From the NCBI GenBank assembly GCA_025331445.1, contig JAIWNE010000159.1:1-56766 (forward strand): a DNA stretch of 56,766 bases, in the 5' to 3' direction. This DNA comes from Blakeslea trispora. Lineage: Eukaryota > Mucoromycota > Mucoromycetes > Mucorales > Choanephoraceae. The notes below the pieces were generated by a model. It was not told the DNA's origin. It saw only the letters and a program-made list of their open reading frames with translations, and made no database searches. Positions 42,562 through 55,329 of this stretch are shown one piece after another. The translations under genes were made by a program, and so were the position numbers. Each line of letters opens with the position of its first letter. Within the stretch, counting starts at the first letter, position 1.

Positions 42562-45500
42562 ATGAGTTTTGAAACCTTATCCTCTCCGCTCCTTTATAAC
42601 CCTTCCTTATCACCTTCACCCTCTCGCCGTCCCGTTCACCTTAAAATGGGAACTCTTAACTGTCGTAGTATTGCTAAGACAGCCAACCCCAACGTTCGTT
42701 CATCTTTCATCCGCCATTTGCGCACACACTCCTTTGATATTCTAGCTCTCCAAGAAACGCACACTGACGATGTGCTCTTACAACAAACACTTCATCAACA
42801 ATTCCAAGCTCGAAACAGCATCTGGTCCGCTCACTGCGGTCTGATATGTTTTCATCCAGATATTGAATTTTCTAACTCTTTCATCAGTCGATGTGGTCGT
42901 CTTATCAACACATCCATTACCCATCGCTCAAACCTTTTTGATCCCTTCACCCTCACAGTTGTCTATTTTCCTGCCAATAGTGGTGAACGATCAAGCTTTC
43001 TCACCTCAGCTTCTATTACTACCTTCTTCCCACCCACACCATCACGTCAAGTGATTCTGGGTGATTTTAACTATTTATATGCCAACCACTTCCTTAGTCT
43101 TCCTCGTAGAGCACCCCAAGAATGGCTTCAATATATTGATCGGTTTTTTGTCGATGCCATCACTTCTGCTGGCCAGCTTGCATTGCCCACCTTTCAGAAC
43201 CATAGAGGTACTTCGTGTATTGATTACGGTTTTGTTACAAAAGATATGTTTTCAAGTGTCCTGTATAATCGCAATCAAGTTGACTTTTTGCCTCTTGAGT
43301 GGACAGATCATAGGCTATTATCATTACACCTCCGTCTTCAATCATCGTCATCTCCTTCTTCTTCTGCTACCTCGATAGGTAACGGTTTCTGGAAAGCACA
43401 CCCTCGACTAGCCAAGGATGTTATCTTTCAGGCGAAGCTGAACTCCCGCTTGTCCGAGGCAATAGCTAGTTTTCCTTTACATCTTTCCACCTCTCTCAAA
43501 TGGGAACATTTGAAGCATGTCACTGCCAAAACAGCAAGAGCATATTCTCGCCGCAAGCTTTTTCCCTTTCTCGCGCTGAAGCTCTGCTCCAAAGAAAGCG
43601 GTCTAAGATTGAATCGAATTTGATCCGTGATCCATCTTTGTACTCTGAACTTTCTCCTTTGTTACAAGTAGTACAAGAGCAACTGTCATCTTTACAACAT
43701 TACCATGTGGAAAATTTGGCTTTGAAGGCAGGTATCCGATGGCGTGAAAAAGGAGAACTTTCTGCAGGTTACCTTAAGCGAACTGCCTCGGCAAGACTCT
43801 CTAAGTCCATTATCCCTCCACTCCAGATCCAGCCTTAAACCGTGTTTGTCAAACCAAAGAGGAAATGCTTGATTCAGCTTTTATCTTTTATGATAAACTC
43901 TATTCTCCGACACCAATTGACGTCGATGCTGTTGAATCTCTCTTGAACTCAATACCTTCGTCGGCTCATATTTAAATTCTGATTCGAACTTACTACTTGA
44001 GAGGATTACTTTTGATGAATTAGTAGACGCCTTTTCCCGTTGTCCTTCTACAAGCAGCCCCGGATTAGATGGATTACCTTACGAAATCATCAAGCTGATT
44101 GTAGTCCATCCATCCTGCCGCGAAATTGCCCTGCAGGTTTTAATGACGCCTTACTCTATGGCATCTTTCCTCCGTCTTGGTTGTCTACTTCTGTTTGTCT
44201 ACTGCCGAAAAAGGGAGATTTGACAGATCTAAAGAATTGGCGTCCAATTTCCTTGATCAACACTGATGCGAAGGTTTTCACCCGTATCCTGAATGCGCGC
44301 TTTCTTTTAGTTACAGACGACCTAATCAATCCCTACCAGTCTGGTTTTGTTCGAGGTCGGTTCATCGCTGACAACGGTCTTTTGATGAGGTTGCTGATGG
44401 AGCATGCCCGCCTCACTCACTCCCCTGCGATCGCTCTACTTTTGGATCAAGAGAAAGCCTACGATCGGGTACATCCCCATTATCTACAGCTTGTACTGGA
44501 ACGTTTCGGTTTTCCTTCAGCAATCATTAACAGCATCACCTCGCTCTTCTTTTCCACCCAATTGTCTGTCAATGTCAACGGCTTTCACTCACCTTCTGTA
44601 TTACAAAGGCGAGGCCTACGACAGGGAGATCCGCTCTCGCCGGTTCTGTTCAACCTAGCTTTCGAACCTCTCTTGAGGTCTATTCTTTCCGCCCCACTTT
44701 TGAACGGGATTTCTCTGCCTTCTCCTTTGACGTCGTCACTAACTCTTGAGTCGGGCCCGACTAAATTGCTCGCCTACGCGGATGATATCGCCTGTTTTCT
44801 CAACAATAACAGCGAACTCCAACACCTTCTCTCCTTGTTGTCTACCTACTCCAGGGCTTCCAATGCACAAGTCAACTATCACAAGACTCAGGCTCTTTCC
44901 TTGTCTGGTATTCGAAGTCAATTTATGGCCAATTGGGCTTCTCCCTTAACGGAGGGCCACATTACTCAATGGCATGACTCTTCTTCTGTTGGTCCTATCA
45001 TTTACTTGGGTTATCCCTTGTTCACCTCCTCTCACCAGCGAGACTTTTTTCTCTCCTCCTTACTTGAGAAGATCAGTGCTGCTTGTGATATCCATAAGGG
45101 TCGTCAATTATCAGTTCGAGGCCGAGTCACCGTAATGAACTCGCTGATTCTATCAAAGCTTTGGCATGTTCTGCGTGTGGTCTCTGTACCTTTGTCCTTC
45201 TTTGATAACCTCCGATCCATTATTTCGGCATTCATATCATACCGCATTTTTCCACGGCTGAGCTACTTTACTATGTGCCTTCCAAGATCGAAGGGCGGCT
45301 TAGGTTTGCTGAATGCACAACAACAACAGGGCGCTCTCCAACTTAGATGGTTAGTTCCACTCATTACCGATTTCCAAATTGACACTGTGTCATCAGCCTT
45401 TTCTTTAGATCCTGATTCTACTGCAATTTCCTCTATCGTCTTGACCCGCATGTTGAATTTCTTTCATCATCATGTTTTAGACTCTCTTGATTATCGCTTA

Positions 45501-46600
45501 CCCTTCTTGTTCCCTGCTCTACGCCCACAGCCTCTCAGAAACATCAACAGCGCCTTCTCGCTGCTTTTCAGAGCCTTGGACTCTCTGTCACACCTGTTTC
45601 GAACGGTCGTTGTCACTGCTGCCACCTGCCTCACTTTGCCATTGTCATCAGTTGTCACACCGAGTACTTTAACTCACGTCCCCAAACAGCTTTACTCTCT
45701 TCCGGTGTCATTCTTGTACGAACATAATCCTGAAAGGGACTTCTGCCTTCGTCCTATTGCCTCTCGCACGCACCTGGTTCGTTACCCTACTTTGTGCAGA
45801 CGCTTACATCGAATGGTCAGTACTAATGTCATTAAGTTCGCCGAATTCCTCATCCGTGCCTTTATTCCTCCTCGTTTTGCTGCTTTAGGCTGTCATCCTT
45901 TTACGCCTGTCTCTAACCATCGTCTCTTTGACCTACATCCGTTCCTCTCTTGCCTCCTTTTGGACTTGCCATCTTCTGTTTCTCTGCTCACAAGACCACT
46001 CTACCGGAGTATGTGCTTGCCTACCACCGCCAAGCCATCCACTCTCCCCTCTTTACCGGTGAAATCTTGGAAGTTCTTTTGGCAGATTCCTCTATCCCAC
46101 CATGCTCGTACCATCTGGTTCCGCACTATCCATGGAAAGATCCCTACTCGGAAAATTATGCATGAATGGCTCCAGTCTAAATTTCCTTCTCCGGCTGTCC
46201 AGTTTGTAATCATGCAGTGGAGGACTTTGACCATTTTGTCTTTTCTTGCCCACCGAAACTCCTGATCTGGCAGAGAGTGTGGCATACTTTCTTTGATAGC
46301 TCTGTAGATTTGTCTGTTGACAACCTTTCGTTGAAACAAGCCATCCTCAAGCTCAAATTTCCATCTCTTTCCGCCTCTTCTCACTCGTCCTCTCATTTCG
46401 CTTCACTGCTTATCGGCTTTACTTTACAGAGTATAAGGCGCTCTTATTGGACTCTTGTTTTTGAAAATTGTCCCTTCTCACCTGAGACTGTTTACACCAC
46501 AATTCTTGCTTCCACTCATACCGCTAACCAAGAGTCCCTTGTTGCCAAGGGCATCCCACATCGTCCTCTTCCCCCACTTTTACTCGATGACCATGTTTAG
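42562..46600 (+). pseudogene. LINE ORF2: APE endonuclease plus reverse transcriptase, frameshifted
   Basis: The ATG at 42562 follows the ORF1 stop by 4 bp. Endonuclease motifs LNCRS, LQETH, LGDFNYL and WTDHRLL are present. The frame breaks near 43550 and again at about 43835, and has stops or shifts at 43970-44130. From about 44130 it is open to 46265 with NWRPISLINTDAKVF, LLLDQEKAYDRV (motif A), LRQGDPLSPVLF (motif B) and YADDIACF (motif C). A last shift near 46195 separates a zf-RVT segment whose Cys and His residues (C..C, DHFVFSCP) span the two frames. The stop is at 46600. At least five breaks make this copy inactive on its own. Confidence 0.88.
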
Positions 46601-46787
46601 TCATCTCTTTTTTAGCGTTCATCTTCTATTATACTTTTATTTTCTTATATAACTAACCAAAACACAAAATCCCCAAAAAAAAACATTTTAAAATGAAAAA
46701 AACCAAAAACATAGTTGTGATTTGTCATGCAAGCACTTAATAAAAGAGAGCCTTTGTGCCCCTAAAAAAAAAAAAAAAGAAATGTAA

Positions 46788-46972
46788 ATGGTAATAACTT
46801 TATGAAAATACATCCAAATTCAATTCTGTAAAAAGTTTTGGAAGGCTAGAAGATACATCTACATCTCTGTCTAAAAAACAGCAACTTTCATAGTCAAAAT
46901 CAAAAGTTTAAAAAATAAGCCCATGTTAGCCGCACGTGTCCGACGTGCGTCCGACACGAATTAGGTGTAGTG
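46788..46972. other. Right terminal part of CACTA copy 2
   Basis: Family-2 right-end sequence resuming after the LINE (ATGGTAATAACTTTATG onward), with the subterminal hairpin CGTGTC...GACACG and the terminus at 46972. Confidence 0.85.
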
Positions 46973-47028
46973 TCACGTAATCTAGTCTGAACATCCTAAT
47001 AATATATTAAGACGACCAAAATAAACCT

Positions 47029-47100
47029 GGTTTCTTGGTTTAGTGGTATAATTCTCGCTTAGGGTGCGAGAGGTCCCGGGTTCGATTCCCGGAGAAACCC
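47029..47100 (+). tRNA. tRNA-Pro (AGG), intronless
   Basis: A 72-nt cloverleaf: acceptor GGTTTCT pairs with AGAAACC, with discriminator C; anticodon stem CTCGC/GCGAG with loop TTAGGGT, so the anticodon is AGG; T arm CCGGG-TTCGATT-CCCGG. The A box (TTTAGTGGT) and B box (GGTTCGATTCC) are well formed. It lies 56 bp beyond the CACTA copy 2 terminus and is the only clear host gene in the window. Confidence 0.96.
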
Positions 47101-47105
47101 TTTTT
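47101..47105 (+). terminator. RNA polymerase III terminator
   Basis: A run of five T directly follows the tRNA 3' end. Confidence 0.8.
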
Positions 47106-48395
47106 ACTTAGTATATATTTGCCTCGAGTTGACTTGGTGTTACAGGACAAAGTATAGTTTTTGCAGTAACTTGAGAAAGAGAACAAATAAATATAACAGA
47201 GCAATCAGGCAGCAAGGTTATAAGTAATGAGCATCAGGTTTTAAGTCGTCCGACTAGAGATATAAGTAAAGTAAAGAGAATAAAGTAATATAAAAGAAGA
47301 GATGTAATATATGAATACAATGATCTGTAATAAGTATCAAGGGAACTAATAACAATATGTGGATTTAGGTAGTGAATATGTCAAACTACAACCAAGCGTA
47401 AAGTAAATAAGAGAAATGATAGTTGAGTTTATTAATAAGAGAAGATTAAAGAGTTTATATACTATTCTAAAAGAAGTCATGTTGGACTTGCAAACTAATA
47501 ATTTAAACAGTCAAGTTAATGAGTCATCATGTATGGATTATTAATACATGTCTAAAAGTTCTATTCATTATGATATGGAAAGTCAGAGAAGGATTCAAAT
47601 AAAGTTGTTGTGTAATAAGAGATCAAGAGGAGCTGTCAAATGAGTAAAATACCAATTAGGAAATATAGAGTTGGATTCGAAGCAGCGAAAAGAAGTCAGA
47701 AAATACTTGAGTACTAGGAAAATCCCTGTGCGTAACACTGTCTTTGCGGCTGTTGTATTCATACAGTACGGATCAATTATTTAACCACTTATGAATCCAC
47801 AATCATTCTCTAATTCGACTTCAGCTTGTTTCATTTGACATTCAATTCGGATAAACCTTCATTCAAGGTCAGGACTGACATCTTGCCAATAATTTACCAG
47901 TTACTGGGTTTAAGGTACAGATGGCCAATCATTCTATTTTAGTAATTCTTCTTTACAAGACTGTCATCATTCATCTCTCATCCGATTCGTTGTTATTATC
48001 ATAATCATCTACAAGCCTCTAGAAAAGTTTTACAATCTCAGTTGAAATATCATCTTCATGAAAAGTATAAATAGCACATCAATTTTGAAGTAAATAAAAC
48101 ATTATCTTTAGTCTGATTAATTCTCTGATTTTATATCATTGTGATTTATTGGTCTTCAACAGCGGCCTTTGCCAAATAAAATTGCTTTGATTGAATCGTA
48201 GTTCGCGGTCTTTGAATCGGGCAATAAATATTACTCTTCAAAGAAATGTTTTGCAGAGACATTTCAGAATACAACTCAAAAAATATATTCATGCACTTGC
48301 TTCAGAAAATTAAAACGTTTTGTATTGCTAATGAGCTTTTATTTTTTTTATTAATTTCTTTTCATAACATATTTCAAACTACGAAATTTATTTTT
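47106..48395. other. AT-rich, no gene seen
   Basis: I see no frame, RNA or repeat that I can support. Confidence 0.5.
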
Positions 48396-48640
48396 TTAGA
48401 GCATAGGCTCAAGATTTAAACACTTGTCAAAGAAAGTTGTGGCATGTCTAATCCAACCTTCACAGTCCGAGACAGTTACCGTTCTTGCAGCCACATTAAT
48501 ACGGGGGATGAGAGTATCCTTTTTCGGTAACCTCGCCTCTGCGCACATGCATCTTGATTTTGTACCACATTTCCTCAATTGGATTGAGGAAAGAGGAGTA
48601 CTTTGGGAGATAGATACATTTTAAAATGAGCTTGAGGTAA
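48396..48640 (-). pseudogene. Tc1-type transposase, C-terminal relic
   Basis: Read on the minus strand, one frame gives YLPKYSSFLNPIEEMWYKIK, the segment around the third catalytic residue (Glu of NPIE) in Tc1-type DD34E transposases. After a one-base shift a second frame gives PKKDTLIPRINVAARTVT and runs to a stop at 48396, the expected C-terminal end. Upstream of about 48640 the frame contains stops. The piece corresponds to what is missing from the gene at 55330-56645, on the same strand and in the right order. Confidence 0.75.
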
Positions 48641-51600
48641 TGGGGTTTGATTCAGTAGTAACTCAAGGTTTGAGAGATCACACCACAGCGCAGAGGAGTT
48701 CTAAAAAACCCAGCATTTGAGTCTAGGATAAAATAAGTGAGTTTAGACTCACTTTGCTTTTAAAGGTTAGCTATACAGAGAGAATAAATGATGAAAGGGA
48801 AGGTTTTTTTTGTCAAAGTGTTATATAAAGGGTAATGGGAGGTTAGTTTTCGAGTTTGAAGCTGATCCGAGGAGATGAGTTGATCTCGGTTTTTTTTACA
48901 TGTCAAAGGCTATAAAATAAATAAAAAGACCAAGAAAAATAACCTGTGAGAAAGAGATTTGGCTGAAAAGGGAAAAAAAATAGCAGTGAAAATGAAGAGA
49001 CAATCAGATGGGGGGTTCGATTTCAGATTTTATGCAGAAAATATGTACAAAAATGGTAAATGGGGGGATTGGTCAAGCGAGGTGAAACAATCTGTGCAAA
49101 AAAATAGAAAGTATATATGCAAATTTATTTAAAAGGTAAAGAAGAACTAAAAGGAAGGTAATTTCTTGAGGTTAACTCAGATATATCATGAAAAAAAGGT
49201 CACAGGCTGAAAGAGAAGAAAAAGAAGCATAGGCCATTAAAGTTGTACAGTCAAAGGTCAAAGAGCCAATTTTTAATTTTTTGTGTAATCACAACAAGGT
49301 GTGGAAAGTTAAAGAAGTATATAAAATGGTCAAGAAGTCAAATGATAAGGAAAAAGGAAAATATGAGTGTTCTTTTTTTTTAATTTCTAATATAGTAGTA
49401 CAAAAAATTTACGATCATGGCTGAATGTCGATCTTGAGATCACTCATCACCATCAATGAAGCAACATGAGCACATGGAGAAGGACCCGTTATTGCTGTAA
49501 GTGTCTCTAGCAAACAATAATTAGTAAAATAAATAACAGAGATTTTAAAAGCTAAATAAATAAAAAAACTGCTATCATCTCTGTATAAAGTGAGATTGTA
49601 TAGGATGGACTAATTAAAGTTGTCATTCATGGGTATAACTTAAGCATAGACAAGATGGAGAAGTCAAATGTAGGTGTGAGACTAGGAGCGATAGCATTAA
49701 GAAAAGTCTGAAAACAAAGAAAGGAATTTTTGCAAACTGAAAGGTAGTCAAAAGAAAAAAGAAAATAAAAAGAGAGAGACAACTACATTTCCTACCAAAT
49801 CGCTATTTTATCTTCTGCTAATGACTCTCACTTAATAAGGATGAAATGCTTTATTAAGTCTTTTAAGAACTATTGGTTTTAAACATTGGAATCCAAACTT
49901 GAGACTAGGCAAATCAACTGTGTAGACAAATAACTTTGAATGCTGTAAAACTGATATTGGACTTAATGGTGAAATAGAATCACTTGTTGAGAAGTCAGTG
50001 GAAAGGAATAGAGAGATTAATTGTAGACTCTAAAAGAGTGATCCATTCTCTTCTTTTATCAAAACAATCGATAGTTGTACATTTTCATCGTAATATAGTA
50101 TCATCAACAATCATCAACATTTTCGGTTAATGCTAGCAACAATCCAAGAGTCGCTTTTCAGATAGATCCATCATAATACGTTTTTATTTCTCCAATATTT
50201 AAAAAAAAGTACAACTAGCTATACTGCAATCCACCTCATAGATGCTTACCTCTTAGAAATCATGATACTCTCTAAAGAACCTTTAATCATCCAAAGTGTT
50301 GTTGATATGTAACTTGAATTGATTCTTTCACCTGCAAAGATGTTGACAATGATGGCATCTCCCTTTGACTAAGCTGTTAACTTTACTGGTAGTTTTACCT
50401 CTTAGTTCCATTTTGTCATTGATAGGATTGATCTCTAGTAAATCAGATGTAAATTCGGCTAGAAGTTGTTATTTGGAGAGTGAAAGCATTGTCTTCAATA
50501 AACTAGAGAGATAAAAGGCTGTTATTACAAGTTGAAGGTGCAATCTGGATGTTAAGGATGATTCAATCAGAATGATTATGACTCCATACTATCTTCAAAG
50601 GTTTATATGTGTGTCAGGTAATCAATTGTAGAAATGGAACAATATCTTACTCTGCTTTAAAAATCCATTGGGCCTCATCATAAAACAATCATCTAACAGT
50701 GTGACTAATACATTATCTAATTTCATGTAATGTTAGATTATAAAGCCATATGTAATACCATCGAGTTGCTTATCTTTGCTTTATATTAAGCGCGATTAAA
50801 AGAATTTTCATGTTAGTGTAATCATCTCCATCACTGATAATTTGGAAGAAAATGTAATTATTAATCTTTTTCAAGTGATTTAATCATGGCGTGTTTAAAA
50901 ACTGCAATTGTCTGCTTTGTGATGGTAAGATGAGTGACTGTATGATAAGGACTTGAGCTGACCAAATTGATCGTGAACAAACCTAAAAGTAAGCCGCTTT
51001 CTAGACAGATAAAAGAATGGATAGGTTAGCGATCATGTTGAATGACTAGAATAAATCACCTTAAGCTAAAAGAAAAACCGTCAAGATTCAGGAAAAAAAA
51101 GGGTGTAGTAATCAATAAGTGAAGAAAAAAAAGGCGAGAAAAAATGAAAGAAAACAGAAGAGATGAAAAAAAAGAGAGAGTAATGTCACCCCCATAAATA
51201 ACGCGGAATTTTGGGGGCAATTTACTTTTAAAGCATGTCAGCTATCCTAATAAGTAAAGAGAAAAAGACCTGGAACTTTTTAGAAATTGGCCAATCAGAG
51301 CACTGGAATTTTCCATCACTAAGAAAAAGAAATAAGGTAAATGTTATGATTTGGTTCATATTTTGTTTGCATCATACGCTTCAACCAAGAAAAAAAGAGT
51401 TTTTGTGATAGTAATGAACTCAATTATTCACTTAAAAAGAATGATATATAGTCAAAAAAATAATTACATTCGAATTGTAGAAAAAAAAGAGATAATCCTT
51501 ACATTTCAAAAAACATCATTTATGAAGCATTGATTTCATAACTCTGAATTGCTTTTGCATACCAAAGACTGTTTAGAAAAGTCATAGCTTGTATGAAATA

Positions 51601-54600
51601 CATATCCTTTAGCTAAAAAAGTTGACTTCTATGAGCACATGTTAGCTTTCTCGCTGCTCATCAGTTCTGCATGTCGACATCTCAAACTTACATGAGCATG
51701 CAAGATGGTAAGCCATCTCGGAAAAGGTTGAAGAAAAGTCAATAAAAAAAAACCATCTACAAATACCATAGAAAGCGATTGCTTATATGATAAAGTTGAA
51801 AATCTGAAATGTGATTGACCAATTTCTCAAAGAGATACTAAAAAGGGATACCTCTAAATTTAAAAGATAGATGTATGATGGTAAATTTTGCTACACAAGA
51901 TGATATACAATGTAGATGAAAGTTTGATGGTATTGAACTGCTTATGAAAAAGCATCTATTTGCTATAAAGTTACTTGATGCTCTCATAATGGAATAAACA
52001 AATATTCCTTGCTCTGATTATAATTTATCGAAACTATTGTTTGAAGTCATCTAATTTTCCTATTTATTTCTTTAAACAATTATATTTGAAGTAAAGTTGA
52101 CAGTCTCATAAAGTAGCATTGTACATTCAAAGTGTTCGTACAACTTGCAATGATGCCAAATTATAAACAAGTTGCTTGCAATTGCATTTGATCCTTAGCC
52201 AAAGAGATCAATTGAAAGATCATCAACATCTATACTTATCTATTGATCTAATGCGATAAGTCACATATACATCACTCCTAAACAAGAGACATATTTGAAT
52301 CGCTTTAGCGAATAAGTATGATTGCTTCAGAAATAAATTTACGATATCCGTTAGAGGTTCGATAAAATGAAGATTGATTATTGCAAAATCATGATGGACA
52401 GTTCTTTTTAAATTAAAGGGATTCATCACCATTTTTTTGCATCTGAATGATATATTTGCATACTTCTTCTTGATGTTTTGATATCCACCATCCTACGATA
52501 TTTGAGCTACATGAAACTGTCATAAAATGACAGCATGTCCTAACTGAAACTTGTATTCTTCAATGTTTAGTATTTAGATGGATCTAAAGGGTGCGACGCT
52601 GATACTATATATGTATGAGCGATTACACTAAATGAATAATTATATTATATTTGCCTCATAATGTATCATCCTATAATTATAATCGATTGAATCATGATCA
52701 AATGCGACACTATGTAAGAGGGTTGCTTTTGATACATTATGATTTTTAACTTATCACTTTTATGTTTAAAATTGCTTTACTCAAATTTGTTTAACATGAA
52801 ACAGCTTGACGCTTTGCTATCAACTTTTTTATAAATTCTACTTTGGTATTTCTTTAGGATCCCCTTTACAAAAGCGTTCCTTTAATTGATCACTAATAAG
52901 ATCTGTTTATGCAAATCCAAGACATTTTCCTTTTCAGTACAATTTTAGCTTGAATCTGTCAATGAAATCATACTTTCTTCCCATCACTGCCATATTTCTC
53001 ATATATACGGCCATTTTTTTCAGTCCCCCATTTTCTTTCTTTCATCTTTTTTTCATTAAATGCACAGCAAAAGGTAAGCACTGTTATCTCTTTTTTTATT
53101 ACAAATATCATATAATTCATCAACATCACTGACTCTATTATTTAACAATAGCTACATGTATATCACCTTATCATGACAACATCTCCCTAACTCGACTACG
53201 CTTCTCTTCTTGTTTTTTTGCATCTTCCAACTCACCATCTGTATATATCTGTTTATCATCCACTATATATATACTTGTGTTGATACTCATCATTGATTTT
53301 GATAAATAATCCTTTATTCATGCCACACTCTTCTGTATCGCTTTCTGCCAACTCATCCATGACTCTTTTATCCAAACTGCCTGCTCTATACCATGCTGCT
53401 CAAACTTATACCTCTTTGACTATTTTCTGTATACCATCTTTTAAAGAGCTGCCTATTTGGATTGATGCGTCTTTTTCGAGTTACTCTTGCCTAAGGTCCT
53501 TCGATTTCTCCATTTATATGTTCAAATGCTTTTGTATACATTAAGTCGACTAACTTGCTCTGTTTGTAGTCATTGCCTTGAAGCCCTTTGACGATCGTAT
53601 ATCCAATCGCCTACCATGCTTCCATCCTATGTCTGATTTATTCATGTCTATTCTCTTTCTTATGTGCACATGTGGTCCACCTATCTAAGTATTGTCTCTG
53701 GTTATTGCCCTAGCTTTTTGGATTACCGTTTCTCTCTAATATACCGTCGTTCAGGGTACTTGGTCTCTTCTCATGTCGCCATCTCTCTACCTCATCTTTA
53801 AGAAATACTCTTTACCTGCCTATTTTCCTTCCACTACTATGGTCTGTCCTTTTAAAGGTTGCCGAATCTCTTTTTGATTGAACTTGGGGTTCTTTCCAAC
53901 TTTAATGCTTGTGGTTTTTTTCTTTTTGTGTCTTCTCGCCTTTGCTCATGCTTACATGTGTGCTCCATCCCAGACGAGGTTGCCTCATCACTTTGAATCT
54001 CTTTCGTGACAAGTGAAATACCGCTTCCAGATTATTTTGACTCTGCTATCTTACCAAATGAATCCCTCTTTATCAACTGTTTACTTCTGACTGTTGCTCT
54101 CACTGCTGGCTGAACTCATGAGGTACCTAGTCGCATATAACGGAATCAACATGCTCATGACAAACTACATGCGTAAAGGATCGCGTCTCATATTTATTTT
54201 CTTTCGTTTTTAGACTTGCTATGCTATTTACTTTCTTCCTCTATTGTTTCTGACTCTTTTGTATACTAATGTCGAGTGATCTCTTACTTGGTGTTGCTCA
54301 TGACCTTGCATGTTGCTTCAAGATGGCTGTCAAGAAAAAAAAATAATTTTGAAAAGTTACTCTCGGTTAAGGCTTTACATCTTTTCAAGCGTAGTTACTG
54401 CAAAGCAATTAATGTGCTTACTGAAGGCTCTAGTCATGAAAATTAATTCATTTCTGCTTCCTATACTGCTTCTTATGATCCCAAAAGGTACCTATATCAA
54501 AGCCAAGCATGTCAATCTATCTGGATACACCCGATGCAGCATCCCTATTACAAAAAAGGACATCTGAGCTACAAATCAGCTTAAAGAAGAACCCATATAT

Positions 54601-55042
54601 AGCATTTATTTGATCCAAATTAATAAAATTAAAGAAGCTTGATTTGCCCATAACACCTAAATAATCCAATCATATCCCAAGCTCATCCAAAAATTAAAGC
54701 GATACGATTAGCCCATTTATTGCTTATACTTCTAAAACTTGTTGAATCATCATCGCTATATACGCTCAAGACCATTTGTCACTATAACTCCCCTTTGAGA
54801 CCTAAGCTAGATATGATTCGACTATAAAGCACTCCTATTCAAAGTAAGCTCATATAATACTTTACCCATGGCCCAATTCTTGTGTTTCTGCATCGGTTCT
54901 TATTGTGTTTCTGCCTATTTTTCTTTGAAACCGCATATGAAAAAAACAAATATTTCGCAAGGTTATTTCACAATTATTTGAGTCACTATATACACCCTCT
55001 ACGCCGTGGTGTCAGACTAGACTACTCAAGAGTATTCTCAAA
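48641..55042. other. 6.4-kb AT-rich gene desert
   Basis: No gene, tRNA or transposon is recognisable. There is a small perfect hairpin AAGTGAGT-TTAG-ACTCACTT at about 48735-48754. From about 52900 to 54300 the plus strand becomes noticeably richer in C and T, with short frames (for example 53293-53544) that have no motif. I do not call genes here. Confidence 0.5.
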
Positions 55043-55158
55043 CTGTGATATTAAGATATTATAAAAGATCTTTTATTACTGATATTATTGGACTAAAGTT
55101 TACCTGTGATATTAAGATATTATAAGAGATAAAGAAATATAACTATCTTAACATCAAG
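55043..55158 (-). repeat. Hairpin plus duplicated arm around intron-like segment, locus D
   Basis: Read on the minus strand: left arm 55158-55139 (TTGATGTTAAGATA...), a loop containing TTCTTTATCT, right arm 1 at 55130-55104 ending ATATCACAG, then GTAAAC. A second copy of the arm at 55069-55043 (one mismatch in 27) again ends CACAG. The enclosed 55103-55043 (61 bp) has GT..AG ends. No FKP-type ORF is found beside it; a truncated Tc1 gene lies upstream. Confidence 0.75.
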
Positions 55159-55329
55159 GTCTTTTATACAATAGCGTTAATTGAGAGTTACTATTAGCTG
55201 TTAGATTATACACTAACAATGCTAGTGTAAGATGAGCGGAATTCTTGCGGAGTATGTGTCAGATTGATGGTGCAATTTGGGGTGTACGAGACACTTATAA
55301 TTTATCCGAAAATGTGTGACCTGATGAAC

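Larger units (their letters stand above)
41068..46774 (+). mobile_element. LINE retrotransposon copy 2
   Basis: Bounded by a 13-bp target duplication AAAAGAAATGTAA (41055-41067 and 46775-46787). The uninterrupted target is visible at 5410-5425 and 27715-27735 in other family-2 copies. ORF1 starts five bases inside the element; the 3' end has AATAAA at about 46739 and a poly(A) run from 46764. Domain plan: ORF1 with three zinc knuckles, then ORF2 with APE endonuclease, reverse transcriptase and zf-RVT. ORF1 is intact but ORF2 has several frameshifts. Confidence 0.95.
38268..46972. mobile_element. Non-autonomous CACTA element, family 2 (copy 2, with nested LINE)
   Basis: The ends are CACTACAC (38268) and GTGTAGTG (46965-46972), with TCA duplicated outside (38265-38267, 46973-46975). 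Without the LINE it is about 3.0 kb and nearly identical to copy 1. It has no transposase. It carries the same left hairpin (about 38307-38350), the GGCAAAAT repeat array (38790-38890), the minus-strand intron-like series and the right-end hairpin. The matching TSD shows it moved as a unit, presumably mobilised in trans by a family-2 transposase. Confidence 0.92.

Noticed and set aside
53293..53544. 83-codon frame with a TATA-like sequence upstream
   Set aside because: No motif, no splice evidence, and it lies in a C/T-rich stretch where chance frames are expected.
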